The notes below the pieces were generated by a model. It was not told the origin of the DNA. It saw nothing but the letters and a program-made list of their open reading frames with translations, and ran no database searches. Below, piece by piece: positions 1-7,286 of a stretch of DNA of 27,137 nt (positions within the stretch are counted from its first letter, which is position 1; every line of letters begins with the position of its first letter). Where the stretch lies: assembly GCA_963621885.1 (NCBI GenBank), contig CAVFFT010000059.1:1-27137 (forward strand), given 5' to 3'. Both the position numbers and the translations under genes were made by a program. This stretch comes from UMGS1519 sp963621885. GTDB lineage: Bacteria > Actinomycetota > Coriobacteriia > Coriobacteriales > Eggerthellaceae.

Positions 1-43
1 TTGGGCGGCTTCATGTGGAAGCGCCCCGGGAATCAAAACGCAA

Positions 44-63
44 GGCCGCCCCTACGGGCGGCC
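44..63 (-). terminator. Hairpin downstream of ybaB, possible weak terminator
   Basis: A perfect 8-bp stem (GGCCGCCC / GGGCGGCC) with a 4-base loop lies about 80 bases beyond the ybaB stop. On the minus strand it is followed by TTGCGTTTTGATT, an interrupted T-rich stretch. It could end the dnaX-ybaB transcript, but the tail is poor, so this is only a candidate. Confidence 0.4.
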
Positions 64-144
64 CGGCGGAGTCACCGTGCGGAATGGACGCCGATTCGCA
101 AAGCGAAAGCGACCTTGCAACCGCATCAGGCGGCTCGGGAGTTC

Positions 145-450
145 TTACATCTTCGGGAGGTTCATTCCGCCCGTCGCGGCATTCAGGTGAGCAGCCGCCA
201 CCTCATTCATCTCGCGCATGGCGTCGTTGACCGCCGCCACGACCAGGTCCTGGAGCATTTCCACGTCGTCAGGCGTGACGACGATCGGCGAAATTTCGAC
301 GCTCACGAGGGTCGAGTCGCCACGCACAACAGCCTTTACCATGCCGCCGCCTGCGGTTCCCTCGCAGGTCATCGTCTTCACTTCTTCCTGCGCCTTGTTC
401 AGCTGAAGCTGCATCTTCTGCGCCTGGCGCATCATCTTCTTCATATCCAT
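145..450 (-). CDS. ybaB: YbaB/EbfC family nucleoid-associated protein
   Basis: This 101-residue protein belongs to the YbaB/EbfC family, small dimeric DNA-binding proteins that coat the nucleoid. The N-terminal helix is typical: repeated Met/Lys/Gln (MDMKKMMRQAQKMQ) followed by an amphipathic stretch (LQLNKAQEEV). The central part carries the family's glycine-containing strand region (GTAGGGMVKAVVRGD) and the conserved LVSVEISP segment. Length matches the family (about 100-110). The start is supported by a GGAG six bases upstream of the ATG. It follows dnaX on the same strand after a 140-base gap, the usual dnaX-ybaB order. The customary third gene, recR, does not begin in the 144 bases that remain. 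Confidence 0.93.
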   Translation of the reverse strand: MDMKKMMRQAQKMQLQLNKAQEEVKTMTCEGTAGGGMVKAVVRGDSTLVSVEISPIVVTPDDVEMLQDLVVAAVNDAMREMNEVAAAHLNAATGGMNLPKM

Positions 451-590
451 GGTCTACTCCATCTTCGCGTTATGCATCCGTTGTTCTATTCAGCGGTTTA
501 GCCGTCTTCAGTCCGCTGCCATGCGTAGCGCGCGACCGCGACCGACGAGCTCATTCCGCGTGTTTCCGTTTCGCATCACAAGCTGCCGTC

Positions 591-3149
591 TTATACGTCG
601 TCAACCTGCTCAAAGCTTACCGAATCGCCAAAAGCCGATGCGAGAATCCCGTTGATGTCCCCTGAATCTTCAGGAATGTCAGGGGAAACGGCCGCCGGTG
701 CCGGAGAGCTTGCAGGAGCGTTGGCAGCGCTAGCGGGCATGCGACTTGCGGGCATGGCGCTCGCAGGCGCGGGAGCCGCATTGCGCGGGGCAGCGCTTGG
801 GGATGCGGCTGGGACGTTGCGCGGCGCGGCGGTGCGGGGTGCTACGGCAGGGGCGTTATAAGGCGCATCGTAGGGCGAGCCATATGGGTCGTCATAAGAC
901 GCCTCGTCGGCATAGCTGTCGTACACGTCCACCGGTACCTCATCCCATGAGGAATCGGACGCCGCCGGCGCGCTTGCCGGAGCGGGAACTACGGCAGGGG
1001 ATGCGGGGGTTGGCGCTTGCGCGGCACCGCCCATCGGAGCGTTCATTCCTCCCTGCATCGCGCGTTCACGCACTTCCGCCGGAGCGGTCGGCGGAATGAA
1101 TACCTGCGAATCGTTCTGCGCGGGTGCCACCGGCGCCGAAGCCACAGGTGCGGGAGCCGCATGCGGCATAGGGGCAGAAGCCGCGCTCGCCGCTGCCGCA
1201 GGTGCCGGCGCGGGAGCCGCAGCTGCCGCTTCACCCGCTTTCATCAGGCGAACCGTCACCGGCGCGCCAAAGACTTCCGCAATCGCGCGCTCAAGCTCGT
1301 CATACACCTCGGGCTTTCCCGCCACGGCGTAGGCGAAATTGTTCGCCGCCGGGAAGGTGACCTCGATGCTGTTCCCCGCCGCGTCAGGCGCGACATTCAC
1401 ATTCATGAAAAGGACCGCGTAAGCGGGCTTGACCGCCTTGAGCCTGTCGAGCGCCGCCTTCCAACTGCGCTGCAATTCCGCGTTGTTCGCGAGAATGCGC
1501 GCCGCCGTCGCAGAGGAGCCCGAAGCCACGCCAGCTTGTGCAGCAGGTTGAGCGGGCGCAGCTGGCGTGGCGGGAGTCGCAGGCGCTTCCTGCACAGGCG
1601 TCGCTTCTCGAGCAGAAGCCGCTGCCTGAACAGGGGCGTTCGCCACCGCCTGATTCTGCGACATTGCCTGTGAAGGCATCTCGGCAGGTGCGGCGGGCGC
1701 TTGGGGTGTCACAGGAGCCGGCGCAGGCTGAGCTTGTTGCGGCGCACTCTGGCGTGCAGCGGTCGGCGCAGCCTCAGGCACAGCTTCACGCGCAGGTGAA
1801 GCAGCCTTCTCAGCAGCCGGCGCGACGTTCGCTTGTGTGGACACCGGCGCCGCATTCGCCGGAGAAACCGGCGCAGGAGCCGGGGCGCTCGGCGCGACAG
1901 CACCAGGCGCCGCAACCGCAGCACCGCCACCAGCCGCGCCACCCTGCGCGGGCGCCACGCTACCCGGCACGGACGCAGCAACCGCCACGCCACCTTGCGC
2001 CATACGCGCGAGCGCGCGCTCAAGCTCTTCCACGCGCTCAGCGAGCGCTTCAATCGTCAAATCGGCCGTGGGATGGACCATTCGCGTGAGGGCAATCTCA
2101 AACGCCAAACGTGGATTGCGCGCATTCCGCAGCTCATTGAGCAGGTCGCCCACCACCGTCAGCAGGCGCGCGAGCCGGTCGGTTCCAAACAGCCGCAGCT
2201 CTTCGAGATACTCTTTTCGGTCCGCGTCGTTCAGCTCGACCGCCACGTTCTCGCCAGCAACCGACATCACGTACAAGGTGCGCACGCGAGCCGCCAAGTC
2301 CTCGACGAACTGCGCAAGGTCGGCACCCGTTTCAACATACTGCGCGGTCCACTCGAAGCATTTCCGCGCGTCGCGATTGCCAATCGCCCGTACAATCTCG
2401 GCCATATCGTTCGAGTCAAGCGAGCCCAAAAGATCCTCGGCGCCCGAAAGCGTGACCTTCCCATCACAGAACACGATGAGCTGCTCGAGCGTCGTCAGCG
2501 CGTTTCGCATGCCACCATCGCTGCGGGCGGCAATGAGCGCGAGCGCTTCCGGCTCGAATTCAACATCCTCCGACACGCACACCGCACCGAGGCGCGACAC
2601 GATTTCATCGTCGGATATGCGATGGAAATCGAAACGCTGGCAACGGGAATGGATGGTCGCCGGCACCTTCTGCGGGTCGGTCGTGCAGAGGATGAACACC
2701 ACATGATCAGGCGGTTCTTCAAGCGTCTTCAAAAGCGCGTTGAAAGCCGCCGTCGAAAGCATGTGAACTTCGTCGATGATGTAGATCTTCGCGCGGCCAA
2801 TCGTCGGAGCGAAATTCACGCGCCCGATAATCTCCTCGCGCACATTCTCCACGCCCGTGCGGCTTGCCGCGTCGAGCTCGTAGACATCGGGGTGCGTTCC
2901 CGCCGCGATCATCTGGCACGATTCGCAGGTACCATCCGGGTCGGGCGTGGTGCCCTTGTCGCAGAGAATCGCCTTCGCCATAAGGCGCGCCGTCGTCGTT
3001 TTGCCGGTACCGCGCGGGCCGGTGAACAGGTAGGCATGCGAAACCTTGTCCTGTGAAAGCGCGTTGCGCAGCGTGCGTTCAATCGCGTCCTGACCCACGA
3101 CATCCGCGAATGTCTGGGGGCGATACTTTCTATACAACGATTCGGTCAT
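591..3149 (-). CDS. dnaX: DNA polymerase III subunit gamma/tau
   Basis: This is the clamp-loader ATPase subunit that loads the sliding clamp and bridges polymerase cores at the replication fork; 852 residues. The N-terminal AAA+ module (about 1-360) shows Walker A GPRGTGKT (44-51), Walker B IIDEVH (124-129), sensor-1 TTD (156-158) and the SRC arginine finger (R169). The zinc module retains C63, C75 and C78, but the position aligning with the first Cys of the usual C-x2-C-x2-C run is Asp72. Residues about 370-545 and 645-830 are Ala/Pro-rich and low in complexity. Between them (about 545-645) is a folded C-terminal segment including AELQRSWKAALDRLKAVKP. A GGAGG nine bases before the ATG fixes the start. 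I saw no A/T-rich slippery heptamer, so a frameshifted gamma form is not evident. It probably forms an operon with ybaB. Confidence 0.97.
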   Translation of the reverse strand: MTESLYRKYRPQTFADVVGQDAIERTLRNALSQDKVSHAYLFTGPRGTGKTTTARLMAKAILCDKGTTPDPDGTCESCQMIAAGTHPDVYELDAASRTGVENVREEIIGRVNFAPTIGRAKIYIIDEVHMLSTAAFNALLKTLEEPPDHVVFILCTTDPQKVPATIHSRCQRFDFHRISDDEIVSRLGAVCVSEDVEFEPEALALIAARSDGGMRNALTTLEQLIVFCDGKVTLSGAEDLLGSLDSNDMAEIVRAIGNRDARKCFEWTAQYVETGADLAQFVEDLAARVRTLYVMSVAGENVAVELNDADRKEYLEELRLFGTDRLARLLTVVGDLLNELRNARNPRLAFEIALTRMVHPTADLTIEALAERVEELERALARMAQGGVAVAASVPGSVAPAQGGAAGGGAAVAAPGAVAPSAPAPAPVSPANAAPVSTQANVAPAAEKAASPAREAVPEAAPTAARQSAPQQAQPAPAPVTPQAPAAPAEMPSQAMSQNQAVANAPVQAAASAREATPVQEAPATPATPAAPAQPAAQAGVASGSSATAARILANNAELQRSWKAALDRLKAVKPAYAVLFMNVNVAPDAAGNSIEVTFPAANNFAYAVAGKPEVYDELERAIAEVFGAPVTVRLMKAGEAAAAAPAPAPAAAASAASAPMPHAAPAPVASAPVAPAQNDSQVFIPPTAPAEVRERAMQGGMNAPMGGAAQAPTPASPAVVPAPASAPAASDSSWDEVPVDVYDSYADEASYDDPYGSPYDAPYNAPAVAPRTAAPRNVPAASPSAAPRNAAPAPASAMPASRMPASAANAPASSPAPAAVSPDIPEDSGDINGILASAFGDSVSFEQVDDV

Positions 3150-3320
3150 GAAGCCTCCGTCGAAAAAAAATCGGGTCGCATAAGTGTAGCGCAGCTGATG
3201 CGGGGGAAGAACTCAACGATACCACGCAAAGCCTTACACCATTTGCCCGAGATGCATCTCCAAAAGGGGTTTTCTCATGCAGCGGGCGCGGGGCCTTCGC
3301 GGGGGCGGGAAAATGCCCGC

Positions 3321-4886
3321 ATGAGAAGGCACGATAAATACGCACCGCGCAGACGCATCGCTTCCGATGCGGGAGTTTCGTATGGGAATAAAACGCCGCA
3401 ACCGACACGCAATGGCCATGGTGACCAAGCTGCGCAGGAAGCTGCGGGCGCACGGGGCGCGGCGGGCGCTCCGGGTCCAGGCGCTGCAAGCGCTCAAGGC
3501 AATCCGGGCCCGAGCCCACGAAGAGCCGCAAGCACTCCGGACTCACGAGGAGCCGCAAACTCTCAAAACGCACAAAACATTCCCCCATCCGGCATTCCGA
3601 AGAAGACCGCACAAGACTATGCGCGCGAAAACTACGGTTCGGGAAAGGATTATCGCGGCGCCCGCGCCTTCGACGCGCGTGAGCGGAATTACGGAAGCAG
3701 CGCGCGCATCGATGGCACGCCGGGCGAAAACGCGACGCGCACCTCTGGCAGTGCCACCGCATATGACGAACGTGGCGCTTTCGGCAACACTCCCCGCCAT
3801 GTGGCGAGTGCCTGGTCAGCTACAAGCGCCATGCCGCGCTACGCCACCATCGCCAAACGTCAGCGCAAAAGGCGTCGCATCGCCACCACCTGCGCTGCCG
3901 TGGCCGTCGCCCTTGTACTCGTGTGCGTGGGTATCGTCGGCGGCATCAACAAGACGCTTCACCAGGGACTCGACTCGAGCCTTTGGGACACGCTTACCCA
4001 AGTGGAAAACGGGCAGCCCTTCTACATGCTCCTGATGGGCACCGACGAATCGACGGAGCGCGACGACGATCCGGAGCTTGCGGGACTTTTCCGCACCGAC
4101 ACCATCATTCTCGCGCGTATCGACCCGCAGCAGAAATCGCTCACGCTTGTTTCCATTCCCCGTGATACGAAGGTTGACCTGGGAGAATATGGCGACCAGA
4201 AGATCAATGCCGCGCATACCTTCGGCGGCTCCACGCTTGCGGTGCAGGCGGTCGAGCAGCTCACCGGCGTGTCCATTTCGCATTATGCGGAAGTGGATTT
4301 CGACGGCTTCATCGGCATCGTCGACACCATTGGCGGCATCGAGGTGGATGTGCCCATGACCATCGACGACGAGGATGCGGGCGGTCATCTTGATGCGGGC
4401 CTGCAGACGCTTAATGCGGAACAGGCGCTCATCCTGTGCCGGTCGCGCAATTCGTATGAGAACGTTGTGGGGCAAGGCGACCTTTATCGCGCCGCGAACC
4501 AGCGGCTGGTGCTTGCGGCGATAGTCAACAAGATTCTTTCGAGTGACCCGGTCACGATGGCGGGCGCGATCAACTCGTGCGCCGAATGCGTTAACACCGA
4601 CCTCGATGTCACCGAGATCCTAAGCCTGGCGAACAGCTTCCGCGGCTTCGATTCGTCGCAGAAACTCTACTCCGCCACCTTCCCCGTAACCTCCGAGTAT
4701 TCGGACGACATTTGGTGGGATATCGCGCAGCTCGACGAATGGAGCACCATGCGGGAGCGTATGGACGAGGGCCTCGCGCCTTATAGCGAGGACATCGTCG
4801 ATTCGACCACGGGCACGATTCTTGCCACAGCGGGCGATTCCGCCGACGAAAGCGAATCGACAACGGCGAACGATTCCACCGGCTAG
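3321..4886 (+). CDS. LytR-CpsA-Psr (LCP) family cell-wall ligase
   Basis: LCP proteins transfer undecaprenyl-linked glycopolymers onto peptidoglycan outside the membrane. From the ATG chosen here the protein has 521 residues. Residues 1-185 are a long, disordered, Ala/Gly/Arg/Asn-rich cytoplasmic tail ending in a basic patch (KRQRKRRR, 179-186). One membrane helix follows (about 187-209), then the LCP domain (about 233-405). Conserved residues seen are LLMGTD (237-242), FRTDTI (257-262) with R258 and D260, SIPRDT (278-283), KINAAH (294-299) and RSRN...GDLYRAANQR (374-395). A Ser/Thr/Asp-rich tail ends the protein. An upstream in-frame ATG at 3198 would add 41 residues. Neither start has a convincing ribosome site; 3321 was preferred because the basic N-terminus begins there. 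It diverges from dnaX. Confidence 0.9.
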   Translation: MRRHDKYAPRRRIASDAGVSYGNKTPQPTRNGHGDQAAQEAAGARGAAGAPGPGAASAQGNPGPSPRRAASTPDSRGAANSQNAQNIPPSGIPKKTAQDYARENYGSGKDYRGARAFDARERNYGSSARIDGTPGENATRTSGSATAYDERGAFGNTPRHVASAWSATSAMPRYATIAKRQRKRRRIATTCAAVAVALVLVCVGIVGGINKTLHQGLDSSLWDTLTQVENGQPFYMLLMGTDESTERDDDPELAGLFRTDTIILARIDPQQKSLTLVSIPRDTKVDLGEYGDQKINAAHTFGGSTLAVQAVEQLTGVSISHYAEVDFDGFIGIVDTIGGIEVDVPMTIDDEDAGGHLDAGLQTLNAEQALILCRSRNSYENVVGQGDLYRAANQRLVLAAIVNKILSSDPVTMAGAINSCAECVNTDLDVTEILSLANSFRGFDSSQKLYSATFPVTSEYSDDIWWDIAQLDEWSTMRERMDEGLAPYSEDIVDSTTGTILATAGDSADESESTTANDSTG

Positions 4887-4927
4887 AACGACTCCTCGGG
4901 CGAACTCGCGGCTCTGACTGCGAGCGC

Positions 4928-4971
4928 GCGATTCCGCAGCGGGCTGCATGTGTGCGATTCCGCAGCGGGCT
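4928..4971. repeat. Short tandem repeat, 18-bp unit, period 26 bp
   Basis: An 18-base unit (GCGATTCCGCAGCGGGCT) occurs at 4928-4945 and exactly again at 4954-4971, shortly after the LCP stop codon and before the AT-rich hipBA promoter. It contains no ORF and its role is unknown. Confidence 0.75.
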
Positions 4972-5020
4972 ATTCGCCAGCAGGCAAGCCCCAACCAGGC
5001 AATTTATCAGCAATTATTCA

Positions 5021-5103
5021 GAATACTTTATATTCTCAATATTGAGCATTTATAAAGTATTTTGTATACTTCCCTAAAAACGCATTCTGTAAAGTATTTT
5101 GAA
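5021..5103 (+). promoter_or_regulatory. hipBA promoter/operator region with repeated half-sites
   Basis: This AT-rich block stands out from its GC-rich surroundings and lies directly before hipB. It holds GAATA-N5-TATTC (5021-5035), a perfect 12-bp palindrome CTCAATATTGAG (5035-5046), AAGTAT-N5-ATACTT (5055-5071), and an 11-bp direct repeat AAAGTATTTTG at 5054-5064 and 5091-5101. HipB dimers of known hipBA modules bind several inverted repeats upstream of the operon to autorepress it. These repeats are therefore the likely operators, with the promoter embedded among them. Exact -35 and -10 boxes are not assigned. Confidence 0.65.
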
Positions 5104-5115
5104 TGGAGCCTCGCC

Positions 5116-5352
5116 ATGTGGACCAACGCGTATTCCTTCGAGGATATCGGCCAATTCCTCCGCGAAGCGCGCAGAGAGCGCGGCATCACGCAGGCTCAAA
5201 TGGCGAAGAAGCTCGGCTTTTCCGCCGTAACGCTTTCTGCGCTCGAAACAGGCAAAAGCGTCTCGACAGCCAAGGTCGAAAAATACCTCCAGATACTCGG
5301 CTACCGCCTGGTCATCCTTCCAAAAACCGCCGATGTGGAGGTGACCGAATGA
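5116..5352 (+). CDS. hipB: HipB-type antitoxin, XRE-family DNA-binding protein
   Basis: This 78-residue protein is a Cro/C1-type helix-turn-helix protein. The HTH spans about residues 10-60 (IGQFLREARRERGITQAQMA, then LGFSAVTLSALETGK), followed by a short C-terminal strand region (LGYRLVILP) typical of HipB dimerisation. HipB binds and restrains the HipA kinase and represses its own operon. The ATG at 5116 follows GGAG with a 7-base spacer. Upstream in-frame codons fall inside the operator repeats and were discarded. The stop overlaps the hipA start (ATGA), so the two genes are translationally coupled. Confidence 0.93.
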   Translation: MWTNAYSFEDIGQFLREARRERGITQAQMAKKLGFSAVTLSALETGKSVSTAKVEKYLQILGYRLVILPKTADVEVTE

Positions 5353-6623
5353 GAAGGCTCGACGTGTATTTGGGCGAAGAGCTTATCGGCCATATCGTTG
5401 AAAACCGCAAAGGCGGACGCTTCGTATACACTCCCGAAATCACTCAAAAGCTGACAGGACGACCGGTACTGTCGCTCGCCTTTCCCGCTAAAGCGCGGCC
5501 GTTCGGAGAATCGAAGACCTCCAACTGGTTCAACGGGCTCCTTCCCGAAGGCAATCGCCGCGATGAAATTTGTCGAAGCCTTGGCGTGTCGCCCTACGAT
5601 TGGATCGGCCTTCTTGCGCAAATTGGCTGGGAATGCGCCGGCGCGGTGCGCGTATTCGAACATGGCGACAAGCACGCCCATGCAGCGGAATACGAGAACG
5701 TCGCGGCGACAGAACTCGCGGCAAAGCTTTCAACCATCGCGGAGCGTATGCCACGCCCGGACAGCGAACTCTTCCGCATGTCGCTTGGTGGCTTCCAGGA
5801 GAAGCTCTGCGTTGCCATGCCCGCACTTCCTGCAGGCGTCGGACACGTGAACGCGACAGGAATCCTGCTACCAGTCGGCGACGCTCCCAGCACCCATATC
5901 CTTAAGCCCGAAAACACACGCGAATATCCTGGTGTGGCGGAATCAGAAGCGTGGGCCATGACGGCTGCCGGCTATGCAGCGAAAACTTCGCGAGTCGCAC
6001 TTCTCGATATCGAAGACACGCCGGCAACGCTCGTCGTCGAACGCTACGACAGGATTGCCGGCGACAGTCCGCGATTTGCGAAACGCCTGCACCAGGAGGA
6101 TGCCTGTCAGGCGCTTGGCCTCGATTCTCACGACAAATACGCTTCCACCAACGCGCCCAGAGGTGACGACCCAACATATGCTGGCATCGCCGCGCTATTG
6201 CAAAAGTTCGCCGCCAATCCCGCAAATGAAATGACGGAACTGCTGCGCCAAATGACGGTGAATCTCGCCTTAGGAAATTGGGATGCGCATGCCAAGAACA
6301 CGGCGTTGCTTTACCGCGAGCCCATGATTCCCGCTCTTGCGCCGCTCTATGATGTGGTGCCCATCACCGAGGTGGAGCCCCGCACGAAATTCCTATCCAT
6401 GCGCATCAATGGGCTTATCCAGCCAGAGCTTGTGGGAAAGGCCGACATCGCTGCTGAAGCGGCAAATTGGGGTCTTGATAGCGAAGAGGCGCAATCAGTC
6501 GTTGACGATGTGTTGGCAAAGCTGGAAGAGGGAATTCTCGCAGCGTCGGAAATGTATCCGGATGCCGGCGCTCGCCATGAAGCGGCGGCGCTGAATAGAA
6601 TTGCCCAGCTGAAAAATTCCTAG
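5349..6623 (+). CDS. hipA: HipA-type serine/threonine kinase toxin
   Basis: At 424 residues this is a full-length HipA. In the best-known homologue HipA phosphorylates glutamyl-tRNA synthetase, stalling translation and promoting persistence; the target here is unknown. Visible motifs are the N-terminal subdomain (MRRLDVYLGEELIGHI), the Ser-containing loop SLGGFQEKL (145-153, S145 being the candidate autophosphorylation site), ILKP with K186, the catalytic-loop Asp in NLALGNWDAHAKN (D312) and the metal-binding Asp in LYDVVP (D335). All key residues are present, so it should be active. It overlaps hipB by four bases. The module sits as an island between the LCP gene and rlmH, flanked on both sides by short tandem repeats. 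Confidence 0.95.
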   Translation: MRRLDVYLGEELIGHIVENRKGGRFVYTPEITQKLTGRPVLSLAFPAKARPFGESKTSNWFNGLLPEGNRRDEICRSLGVSPYDWIGLLAQIGWECAGAVRVFEHGDKHAHAAEYENVAATELAAKLSTIAERMPRPDSELFRMSLGGFQEKLCVAMPALPAGVGHVNATGILLPVGDAPSTHILKPENTREYPGVAESEAWAMTAAGYAAKTSRVALLDIEDTPATLVVERYDRIAGDSPRFAKRLHQEDACQALGLDSHDKYASTNAPRGDDPTYAGIAALLQKFAANPANEMTELLRQMTVNLALGNWDAHAKNTALLYREPMIPALAPLYDVVPITEVEPRTKFLSMRINGLIQPELVGKADIAAEAANWGLDSEEAQSVVDDVLAKLEEGILAASEMYPDAGARHEAAALNRIAQLKNS

Positions 6624-6641
6624 CCGCATGCGCGTGATGCC

Positions 6642-6698
6642 CGCCGCATGCACGCCTGCGGGTTTGCAAAGCCCTCGCCGCATGCACGCCTGCGGGTT
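6642..6698. repeat. Short tandem repeat, 23-bp unit, period 34 bp
   Basis: A 23-base unit (starting CGCCGCATGCACGCC and ending GCGGGTT) occurs at 6642-6664 and identically at 6676-6698, just after the hipA stop. A degenerate third start (GCCGCATGCGCG) lies at 6623-6634. No gene is seen here and the function is unknown. Confidence 0.75.
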
Positions 6699-6749
6699 CG
6701 TAAGGCAATACGACCTCCATTCCGCCAGCGAATCCGCTACCATGCTCGC

Positions 6750-7202
6750 ATGCAGAAAACTACCGTCATAGCCGTTGGCAAACTCAAAGAGCGATTCTGG
6801 AAAGACGCCTGCGCCGAATATCTGAAGCGACTTCAGGGCTACACCAGCATCGATGTGCAGGAAGTTCCCGATAGCACGCCTCAGCGCGAAGAGGGCGAGA
6901 TTCTTGCGCGCTTTGATAAACTCCCTGCTCACGCGCATATAATTCTTCTCGATATCCGCGGGAAGGAAACCTCGAGCACCGCGCTCGCCACAAAGCTGGA
7001 AACGCTTGCGGTGCAGGGCACGTCCCATATCGCCTTCGTCATTGGCGGAAGCGACGGCGTGACGCCCACCGTTGCCGCCCGTTGCAATGAGCGCATGAGC
7101 TTCGGCCCGATTACCCTTCCCCATAACCTTGCGCGTGTCGTGCTACTCGAGCAGATATACCGCGCACACAAGATCATTCGTCACGAGCCGTATCACAAGT
7201 AG
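6750..7202 (+). CDS. rlmH: 23S rRNA (pseudouridine-1915-N3)-methyltransferase RlmH
   Basis: RlmH is a homodimeric SPOUT enzyme that uses S-adenosylmethionine to methylate pseudouridine 1915 in helix 69 of 23S rRNA. The 150-residue product shows the N-terminal strand and KLKERFWKDACAEYLKRL helix, LLDIRGKE (66-73), the SAM-binding trefoil-knot motif FVIGGSDG (96-103), ITLPHNLARVVLLEQIYRA (121-139) and the terminal HEPYH. The family is usually about 155-160 residues, so it is essentially complete. The start at 6750 gives the canonical N-terminus. No Shine-Dalgarno sequence precedes it, only TACCAT six bases upstream, so a leaderless transcript is possible. It converges with murT-gatD. Confidence 0.95.
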   Translation: MQKTTVIAVGKLKERFWKDACAEYLKRLQGYTSIDVQEVPDSTPQREEGEILARFDKLPAHAHIILLDIRGKETSSTALATKLETLAVQGTSHIAFVIGGSDGVTPTVAARCNERMSFGPITLPHNLARVVLLEQIYRAHKIIRHEPYHK

Positions 7203-7204
7203 AA

Positions 7205-7229
7205 GAAAGGCCTGCTCAGCAGGCCTTTC
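7205..7229. terminator. Bidirectional intrinsic terminator between rlmH and murT-gatD
   Basis: A perfect 12-bp inverted repeat (GAAAGGCCTGCT / AGCAGGCCTTTC) starts three bases after the rlmH stop. The stem edges supply a T-rich tail on each strand (CCTTTCCGTTATT on plus, CCTTTCTTCT on minus). It can therefore serve both convergent genes. Confidence 0.85.
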
Positions 7230-7286
7230 CGTTATTCATATGCTTGCAGTCCGAAACGCTCGCGCAGGCGAAGCGCTATCGAGCTC

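Noticed and set aside
1..14. Possible start of a further minus-strand gene (ATG at 14-12) after ybaB, conceivably recR
   Set aside because: Only four codons fall in the window and they do not resemble the start of RecR; nothing can be supported.
1833..3056. Long open frame of 407 codons on the plus strand opposite dnaX
   Set aside because: It is antisense to the AAA+ domain, Arg/His-rich without family features, and explained by GC-rich codon structure of dnaX.
3150..3320. Searched the dnaX upstream region for SRP RNA or a tRNA, as found near dnaX in some bacteria
   Set aside because: No GGAAGGAAGCAGCC-like SRP core or T-loop motif is present on either strand.
3480..3570. Imperfect 27-base repeat in the LCP N-terminal coding region (visible as HEEPQ repeats in another frame)
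   Set aside because: It falls inside the disordered Ala/Gly/Arg tail of the LCP gene, where such duplications are common; the other frame is not a gene.
5021..6698. hipBA island as an integrated mobile element
   Set aside because: The flanking tandem repeats differ from each other and there is no integrase, transposase or matching terminal repeat.
6648..6749. Longer in-frame start for rlmH
   Set aside because: The extension codes through the 34-bp tandem repeat and has no family similarity.
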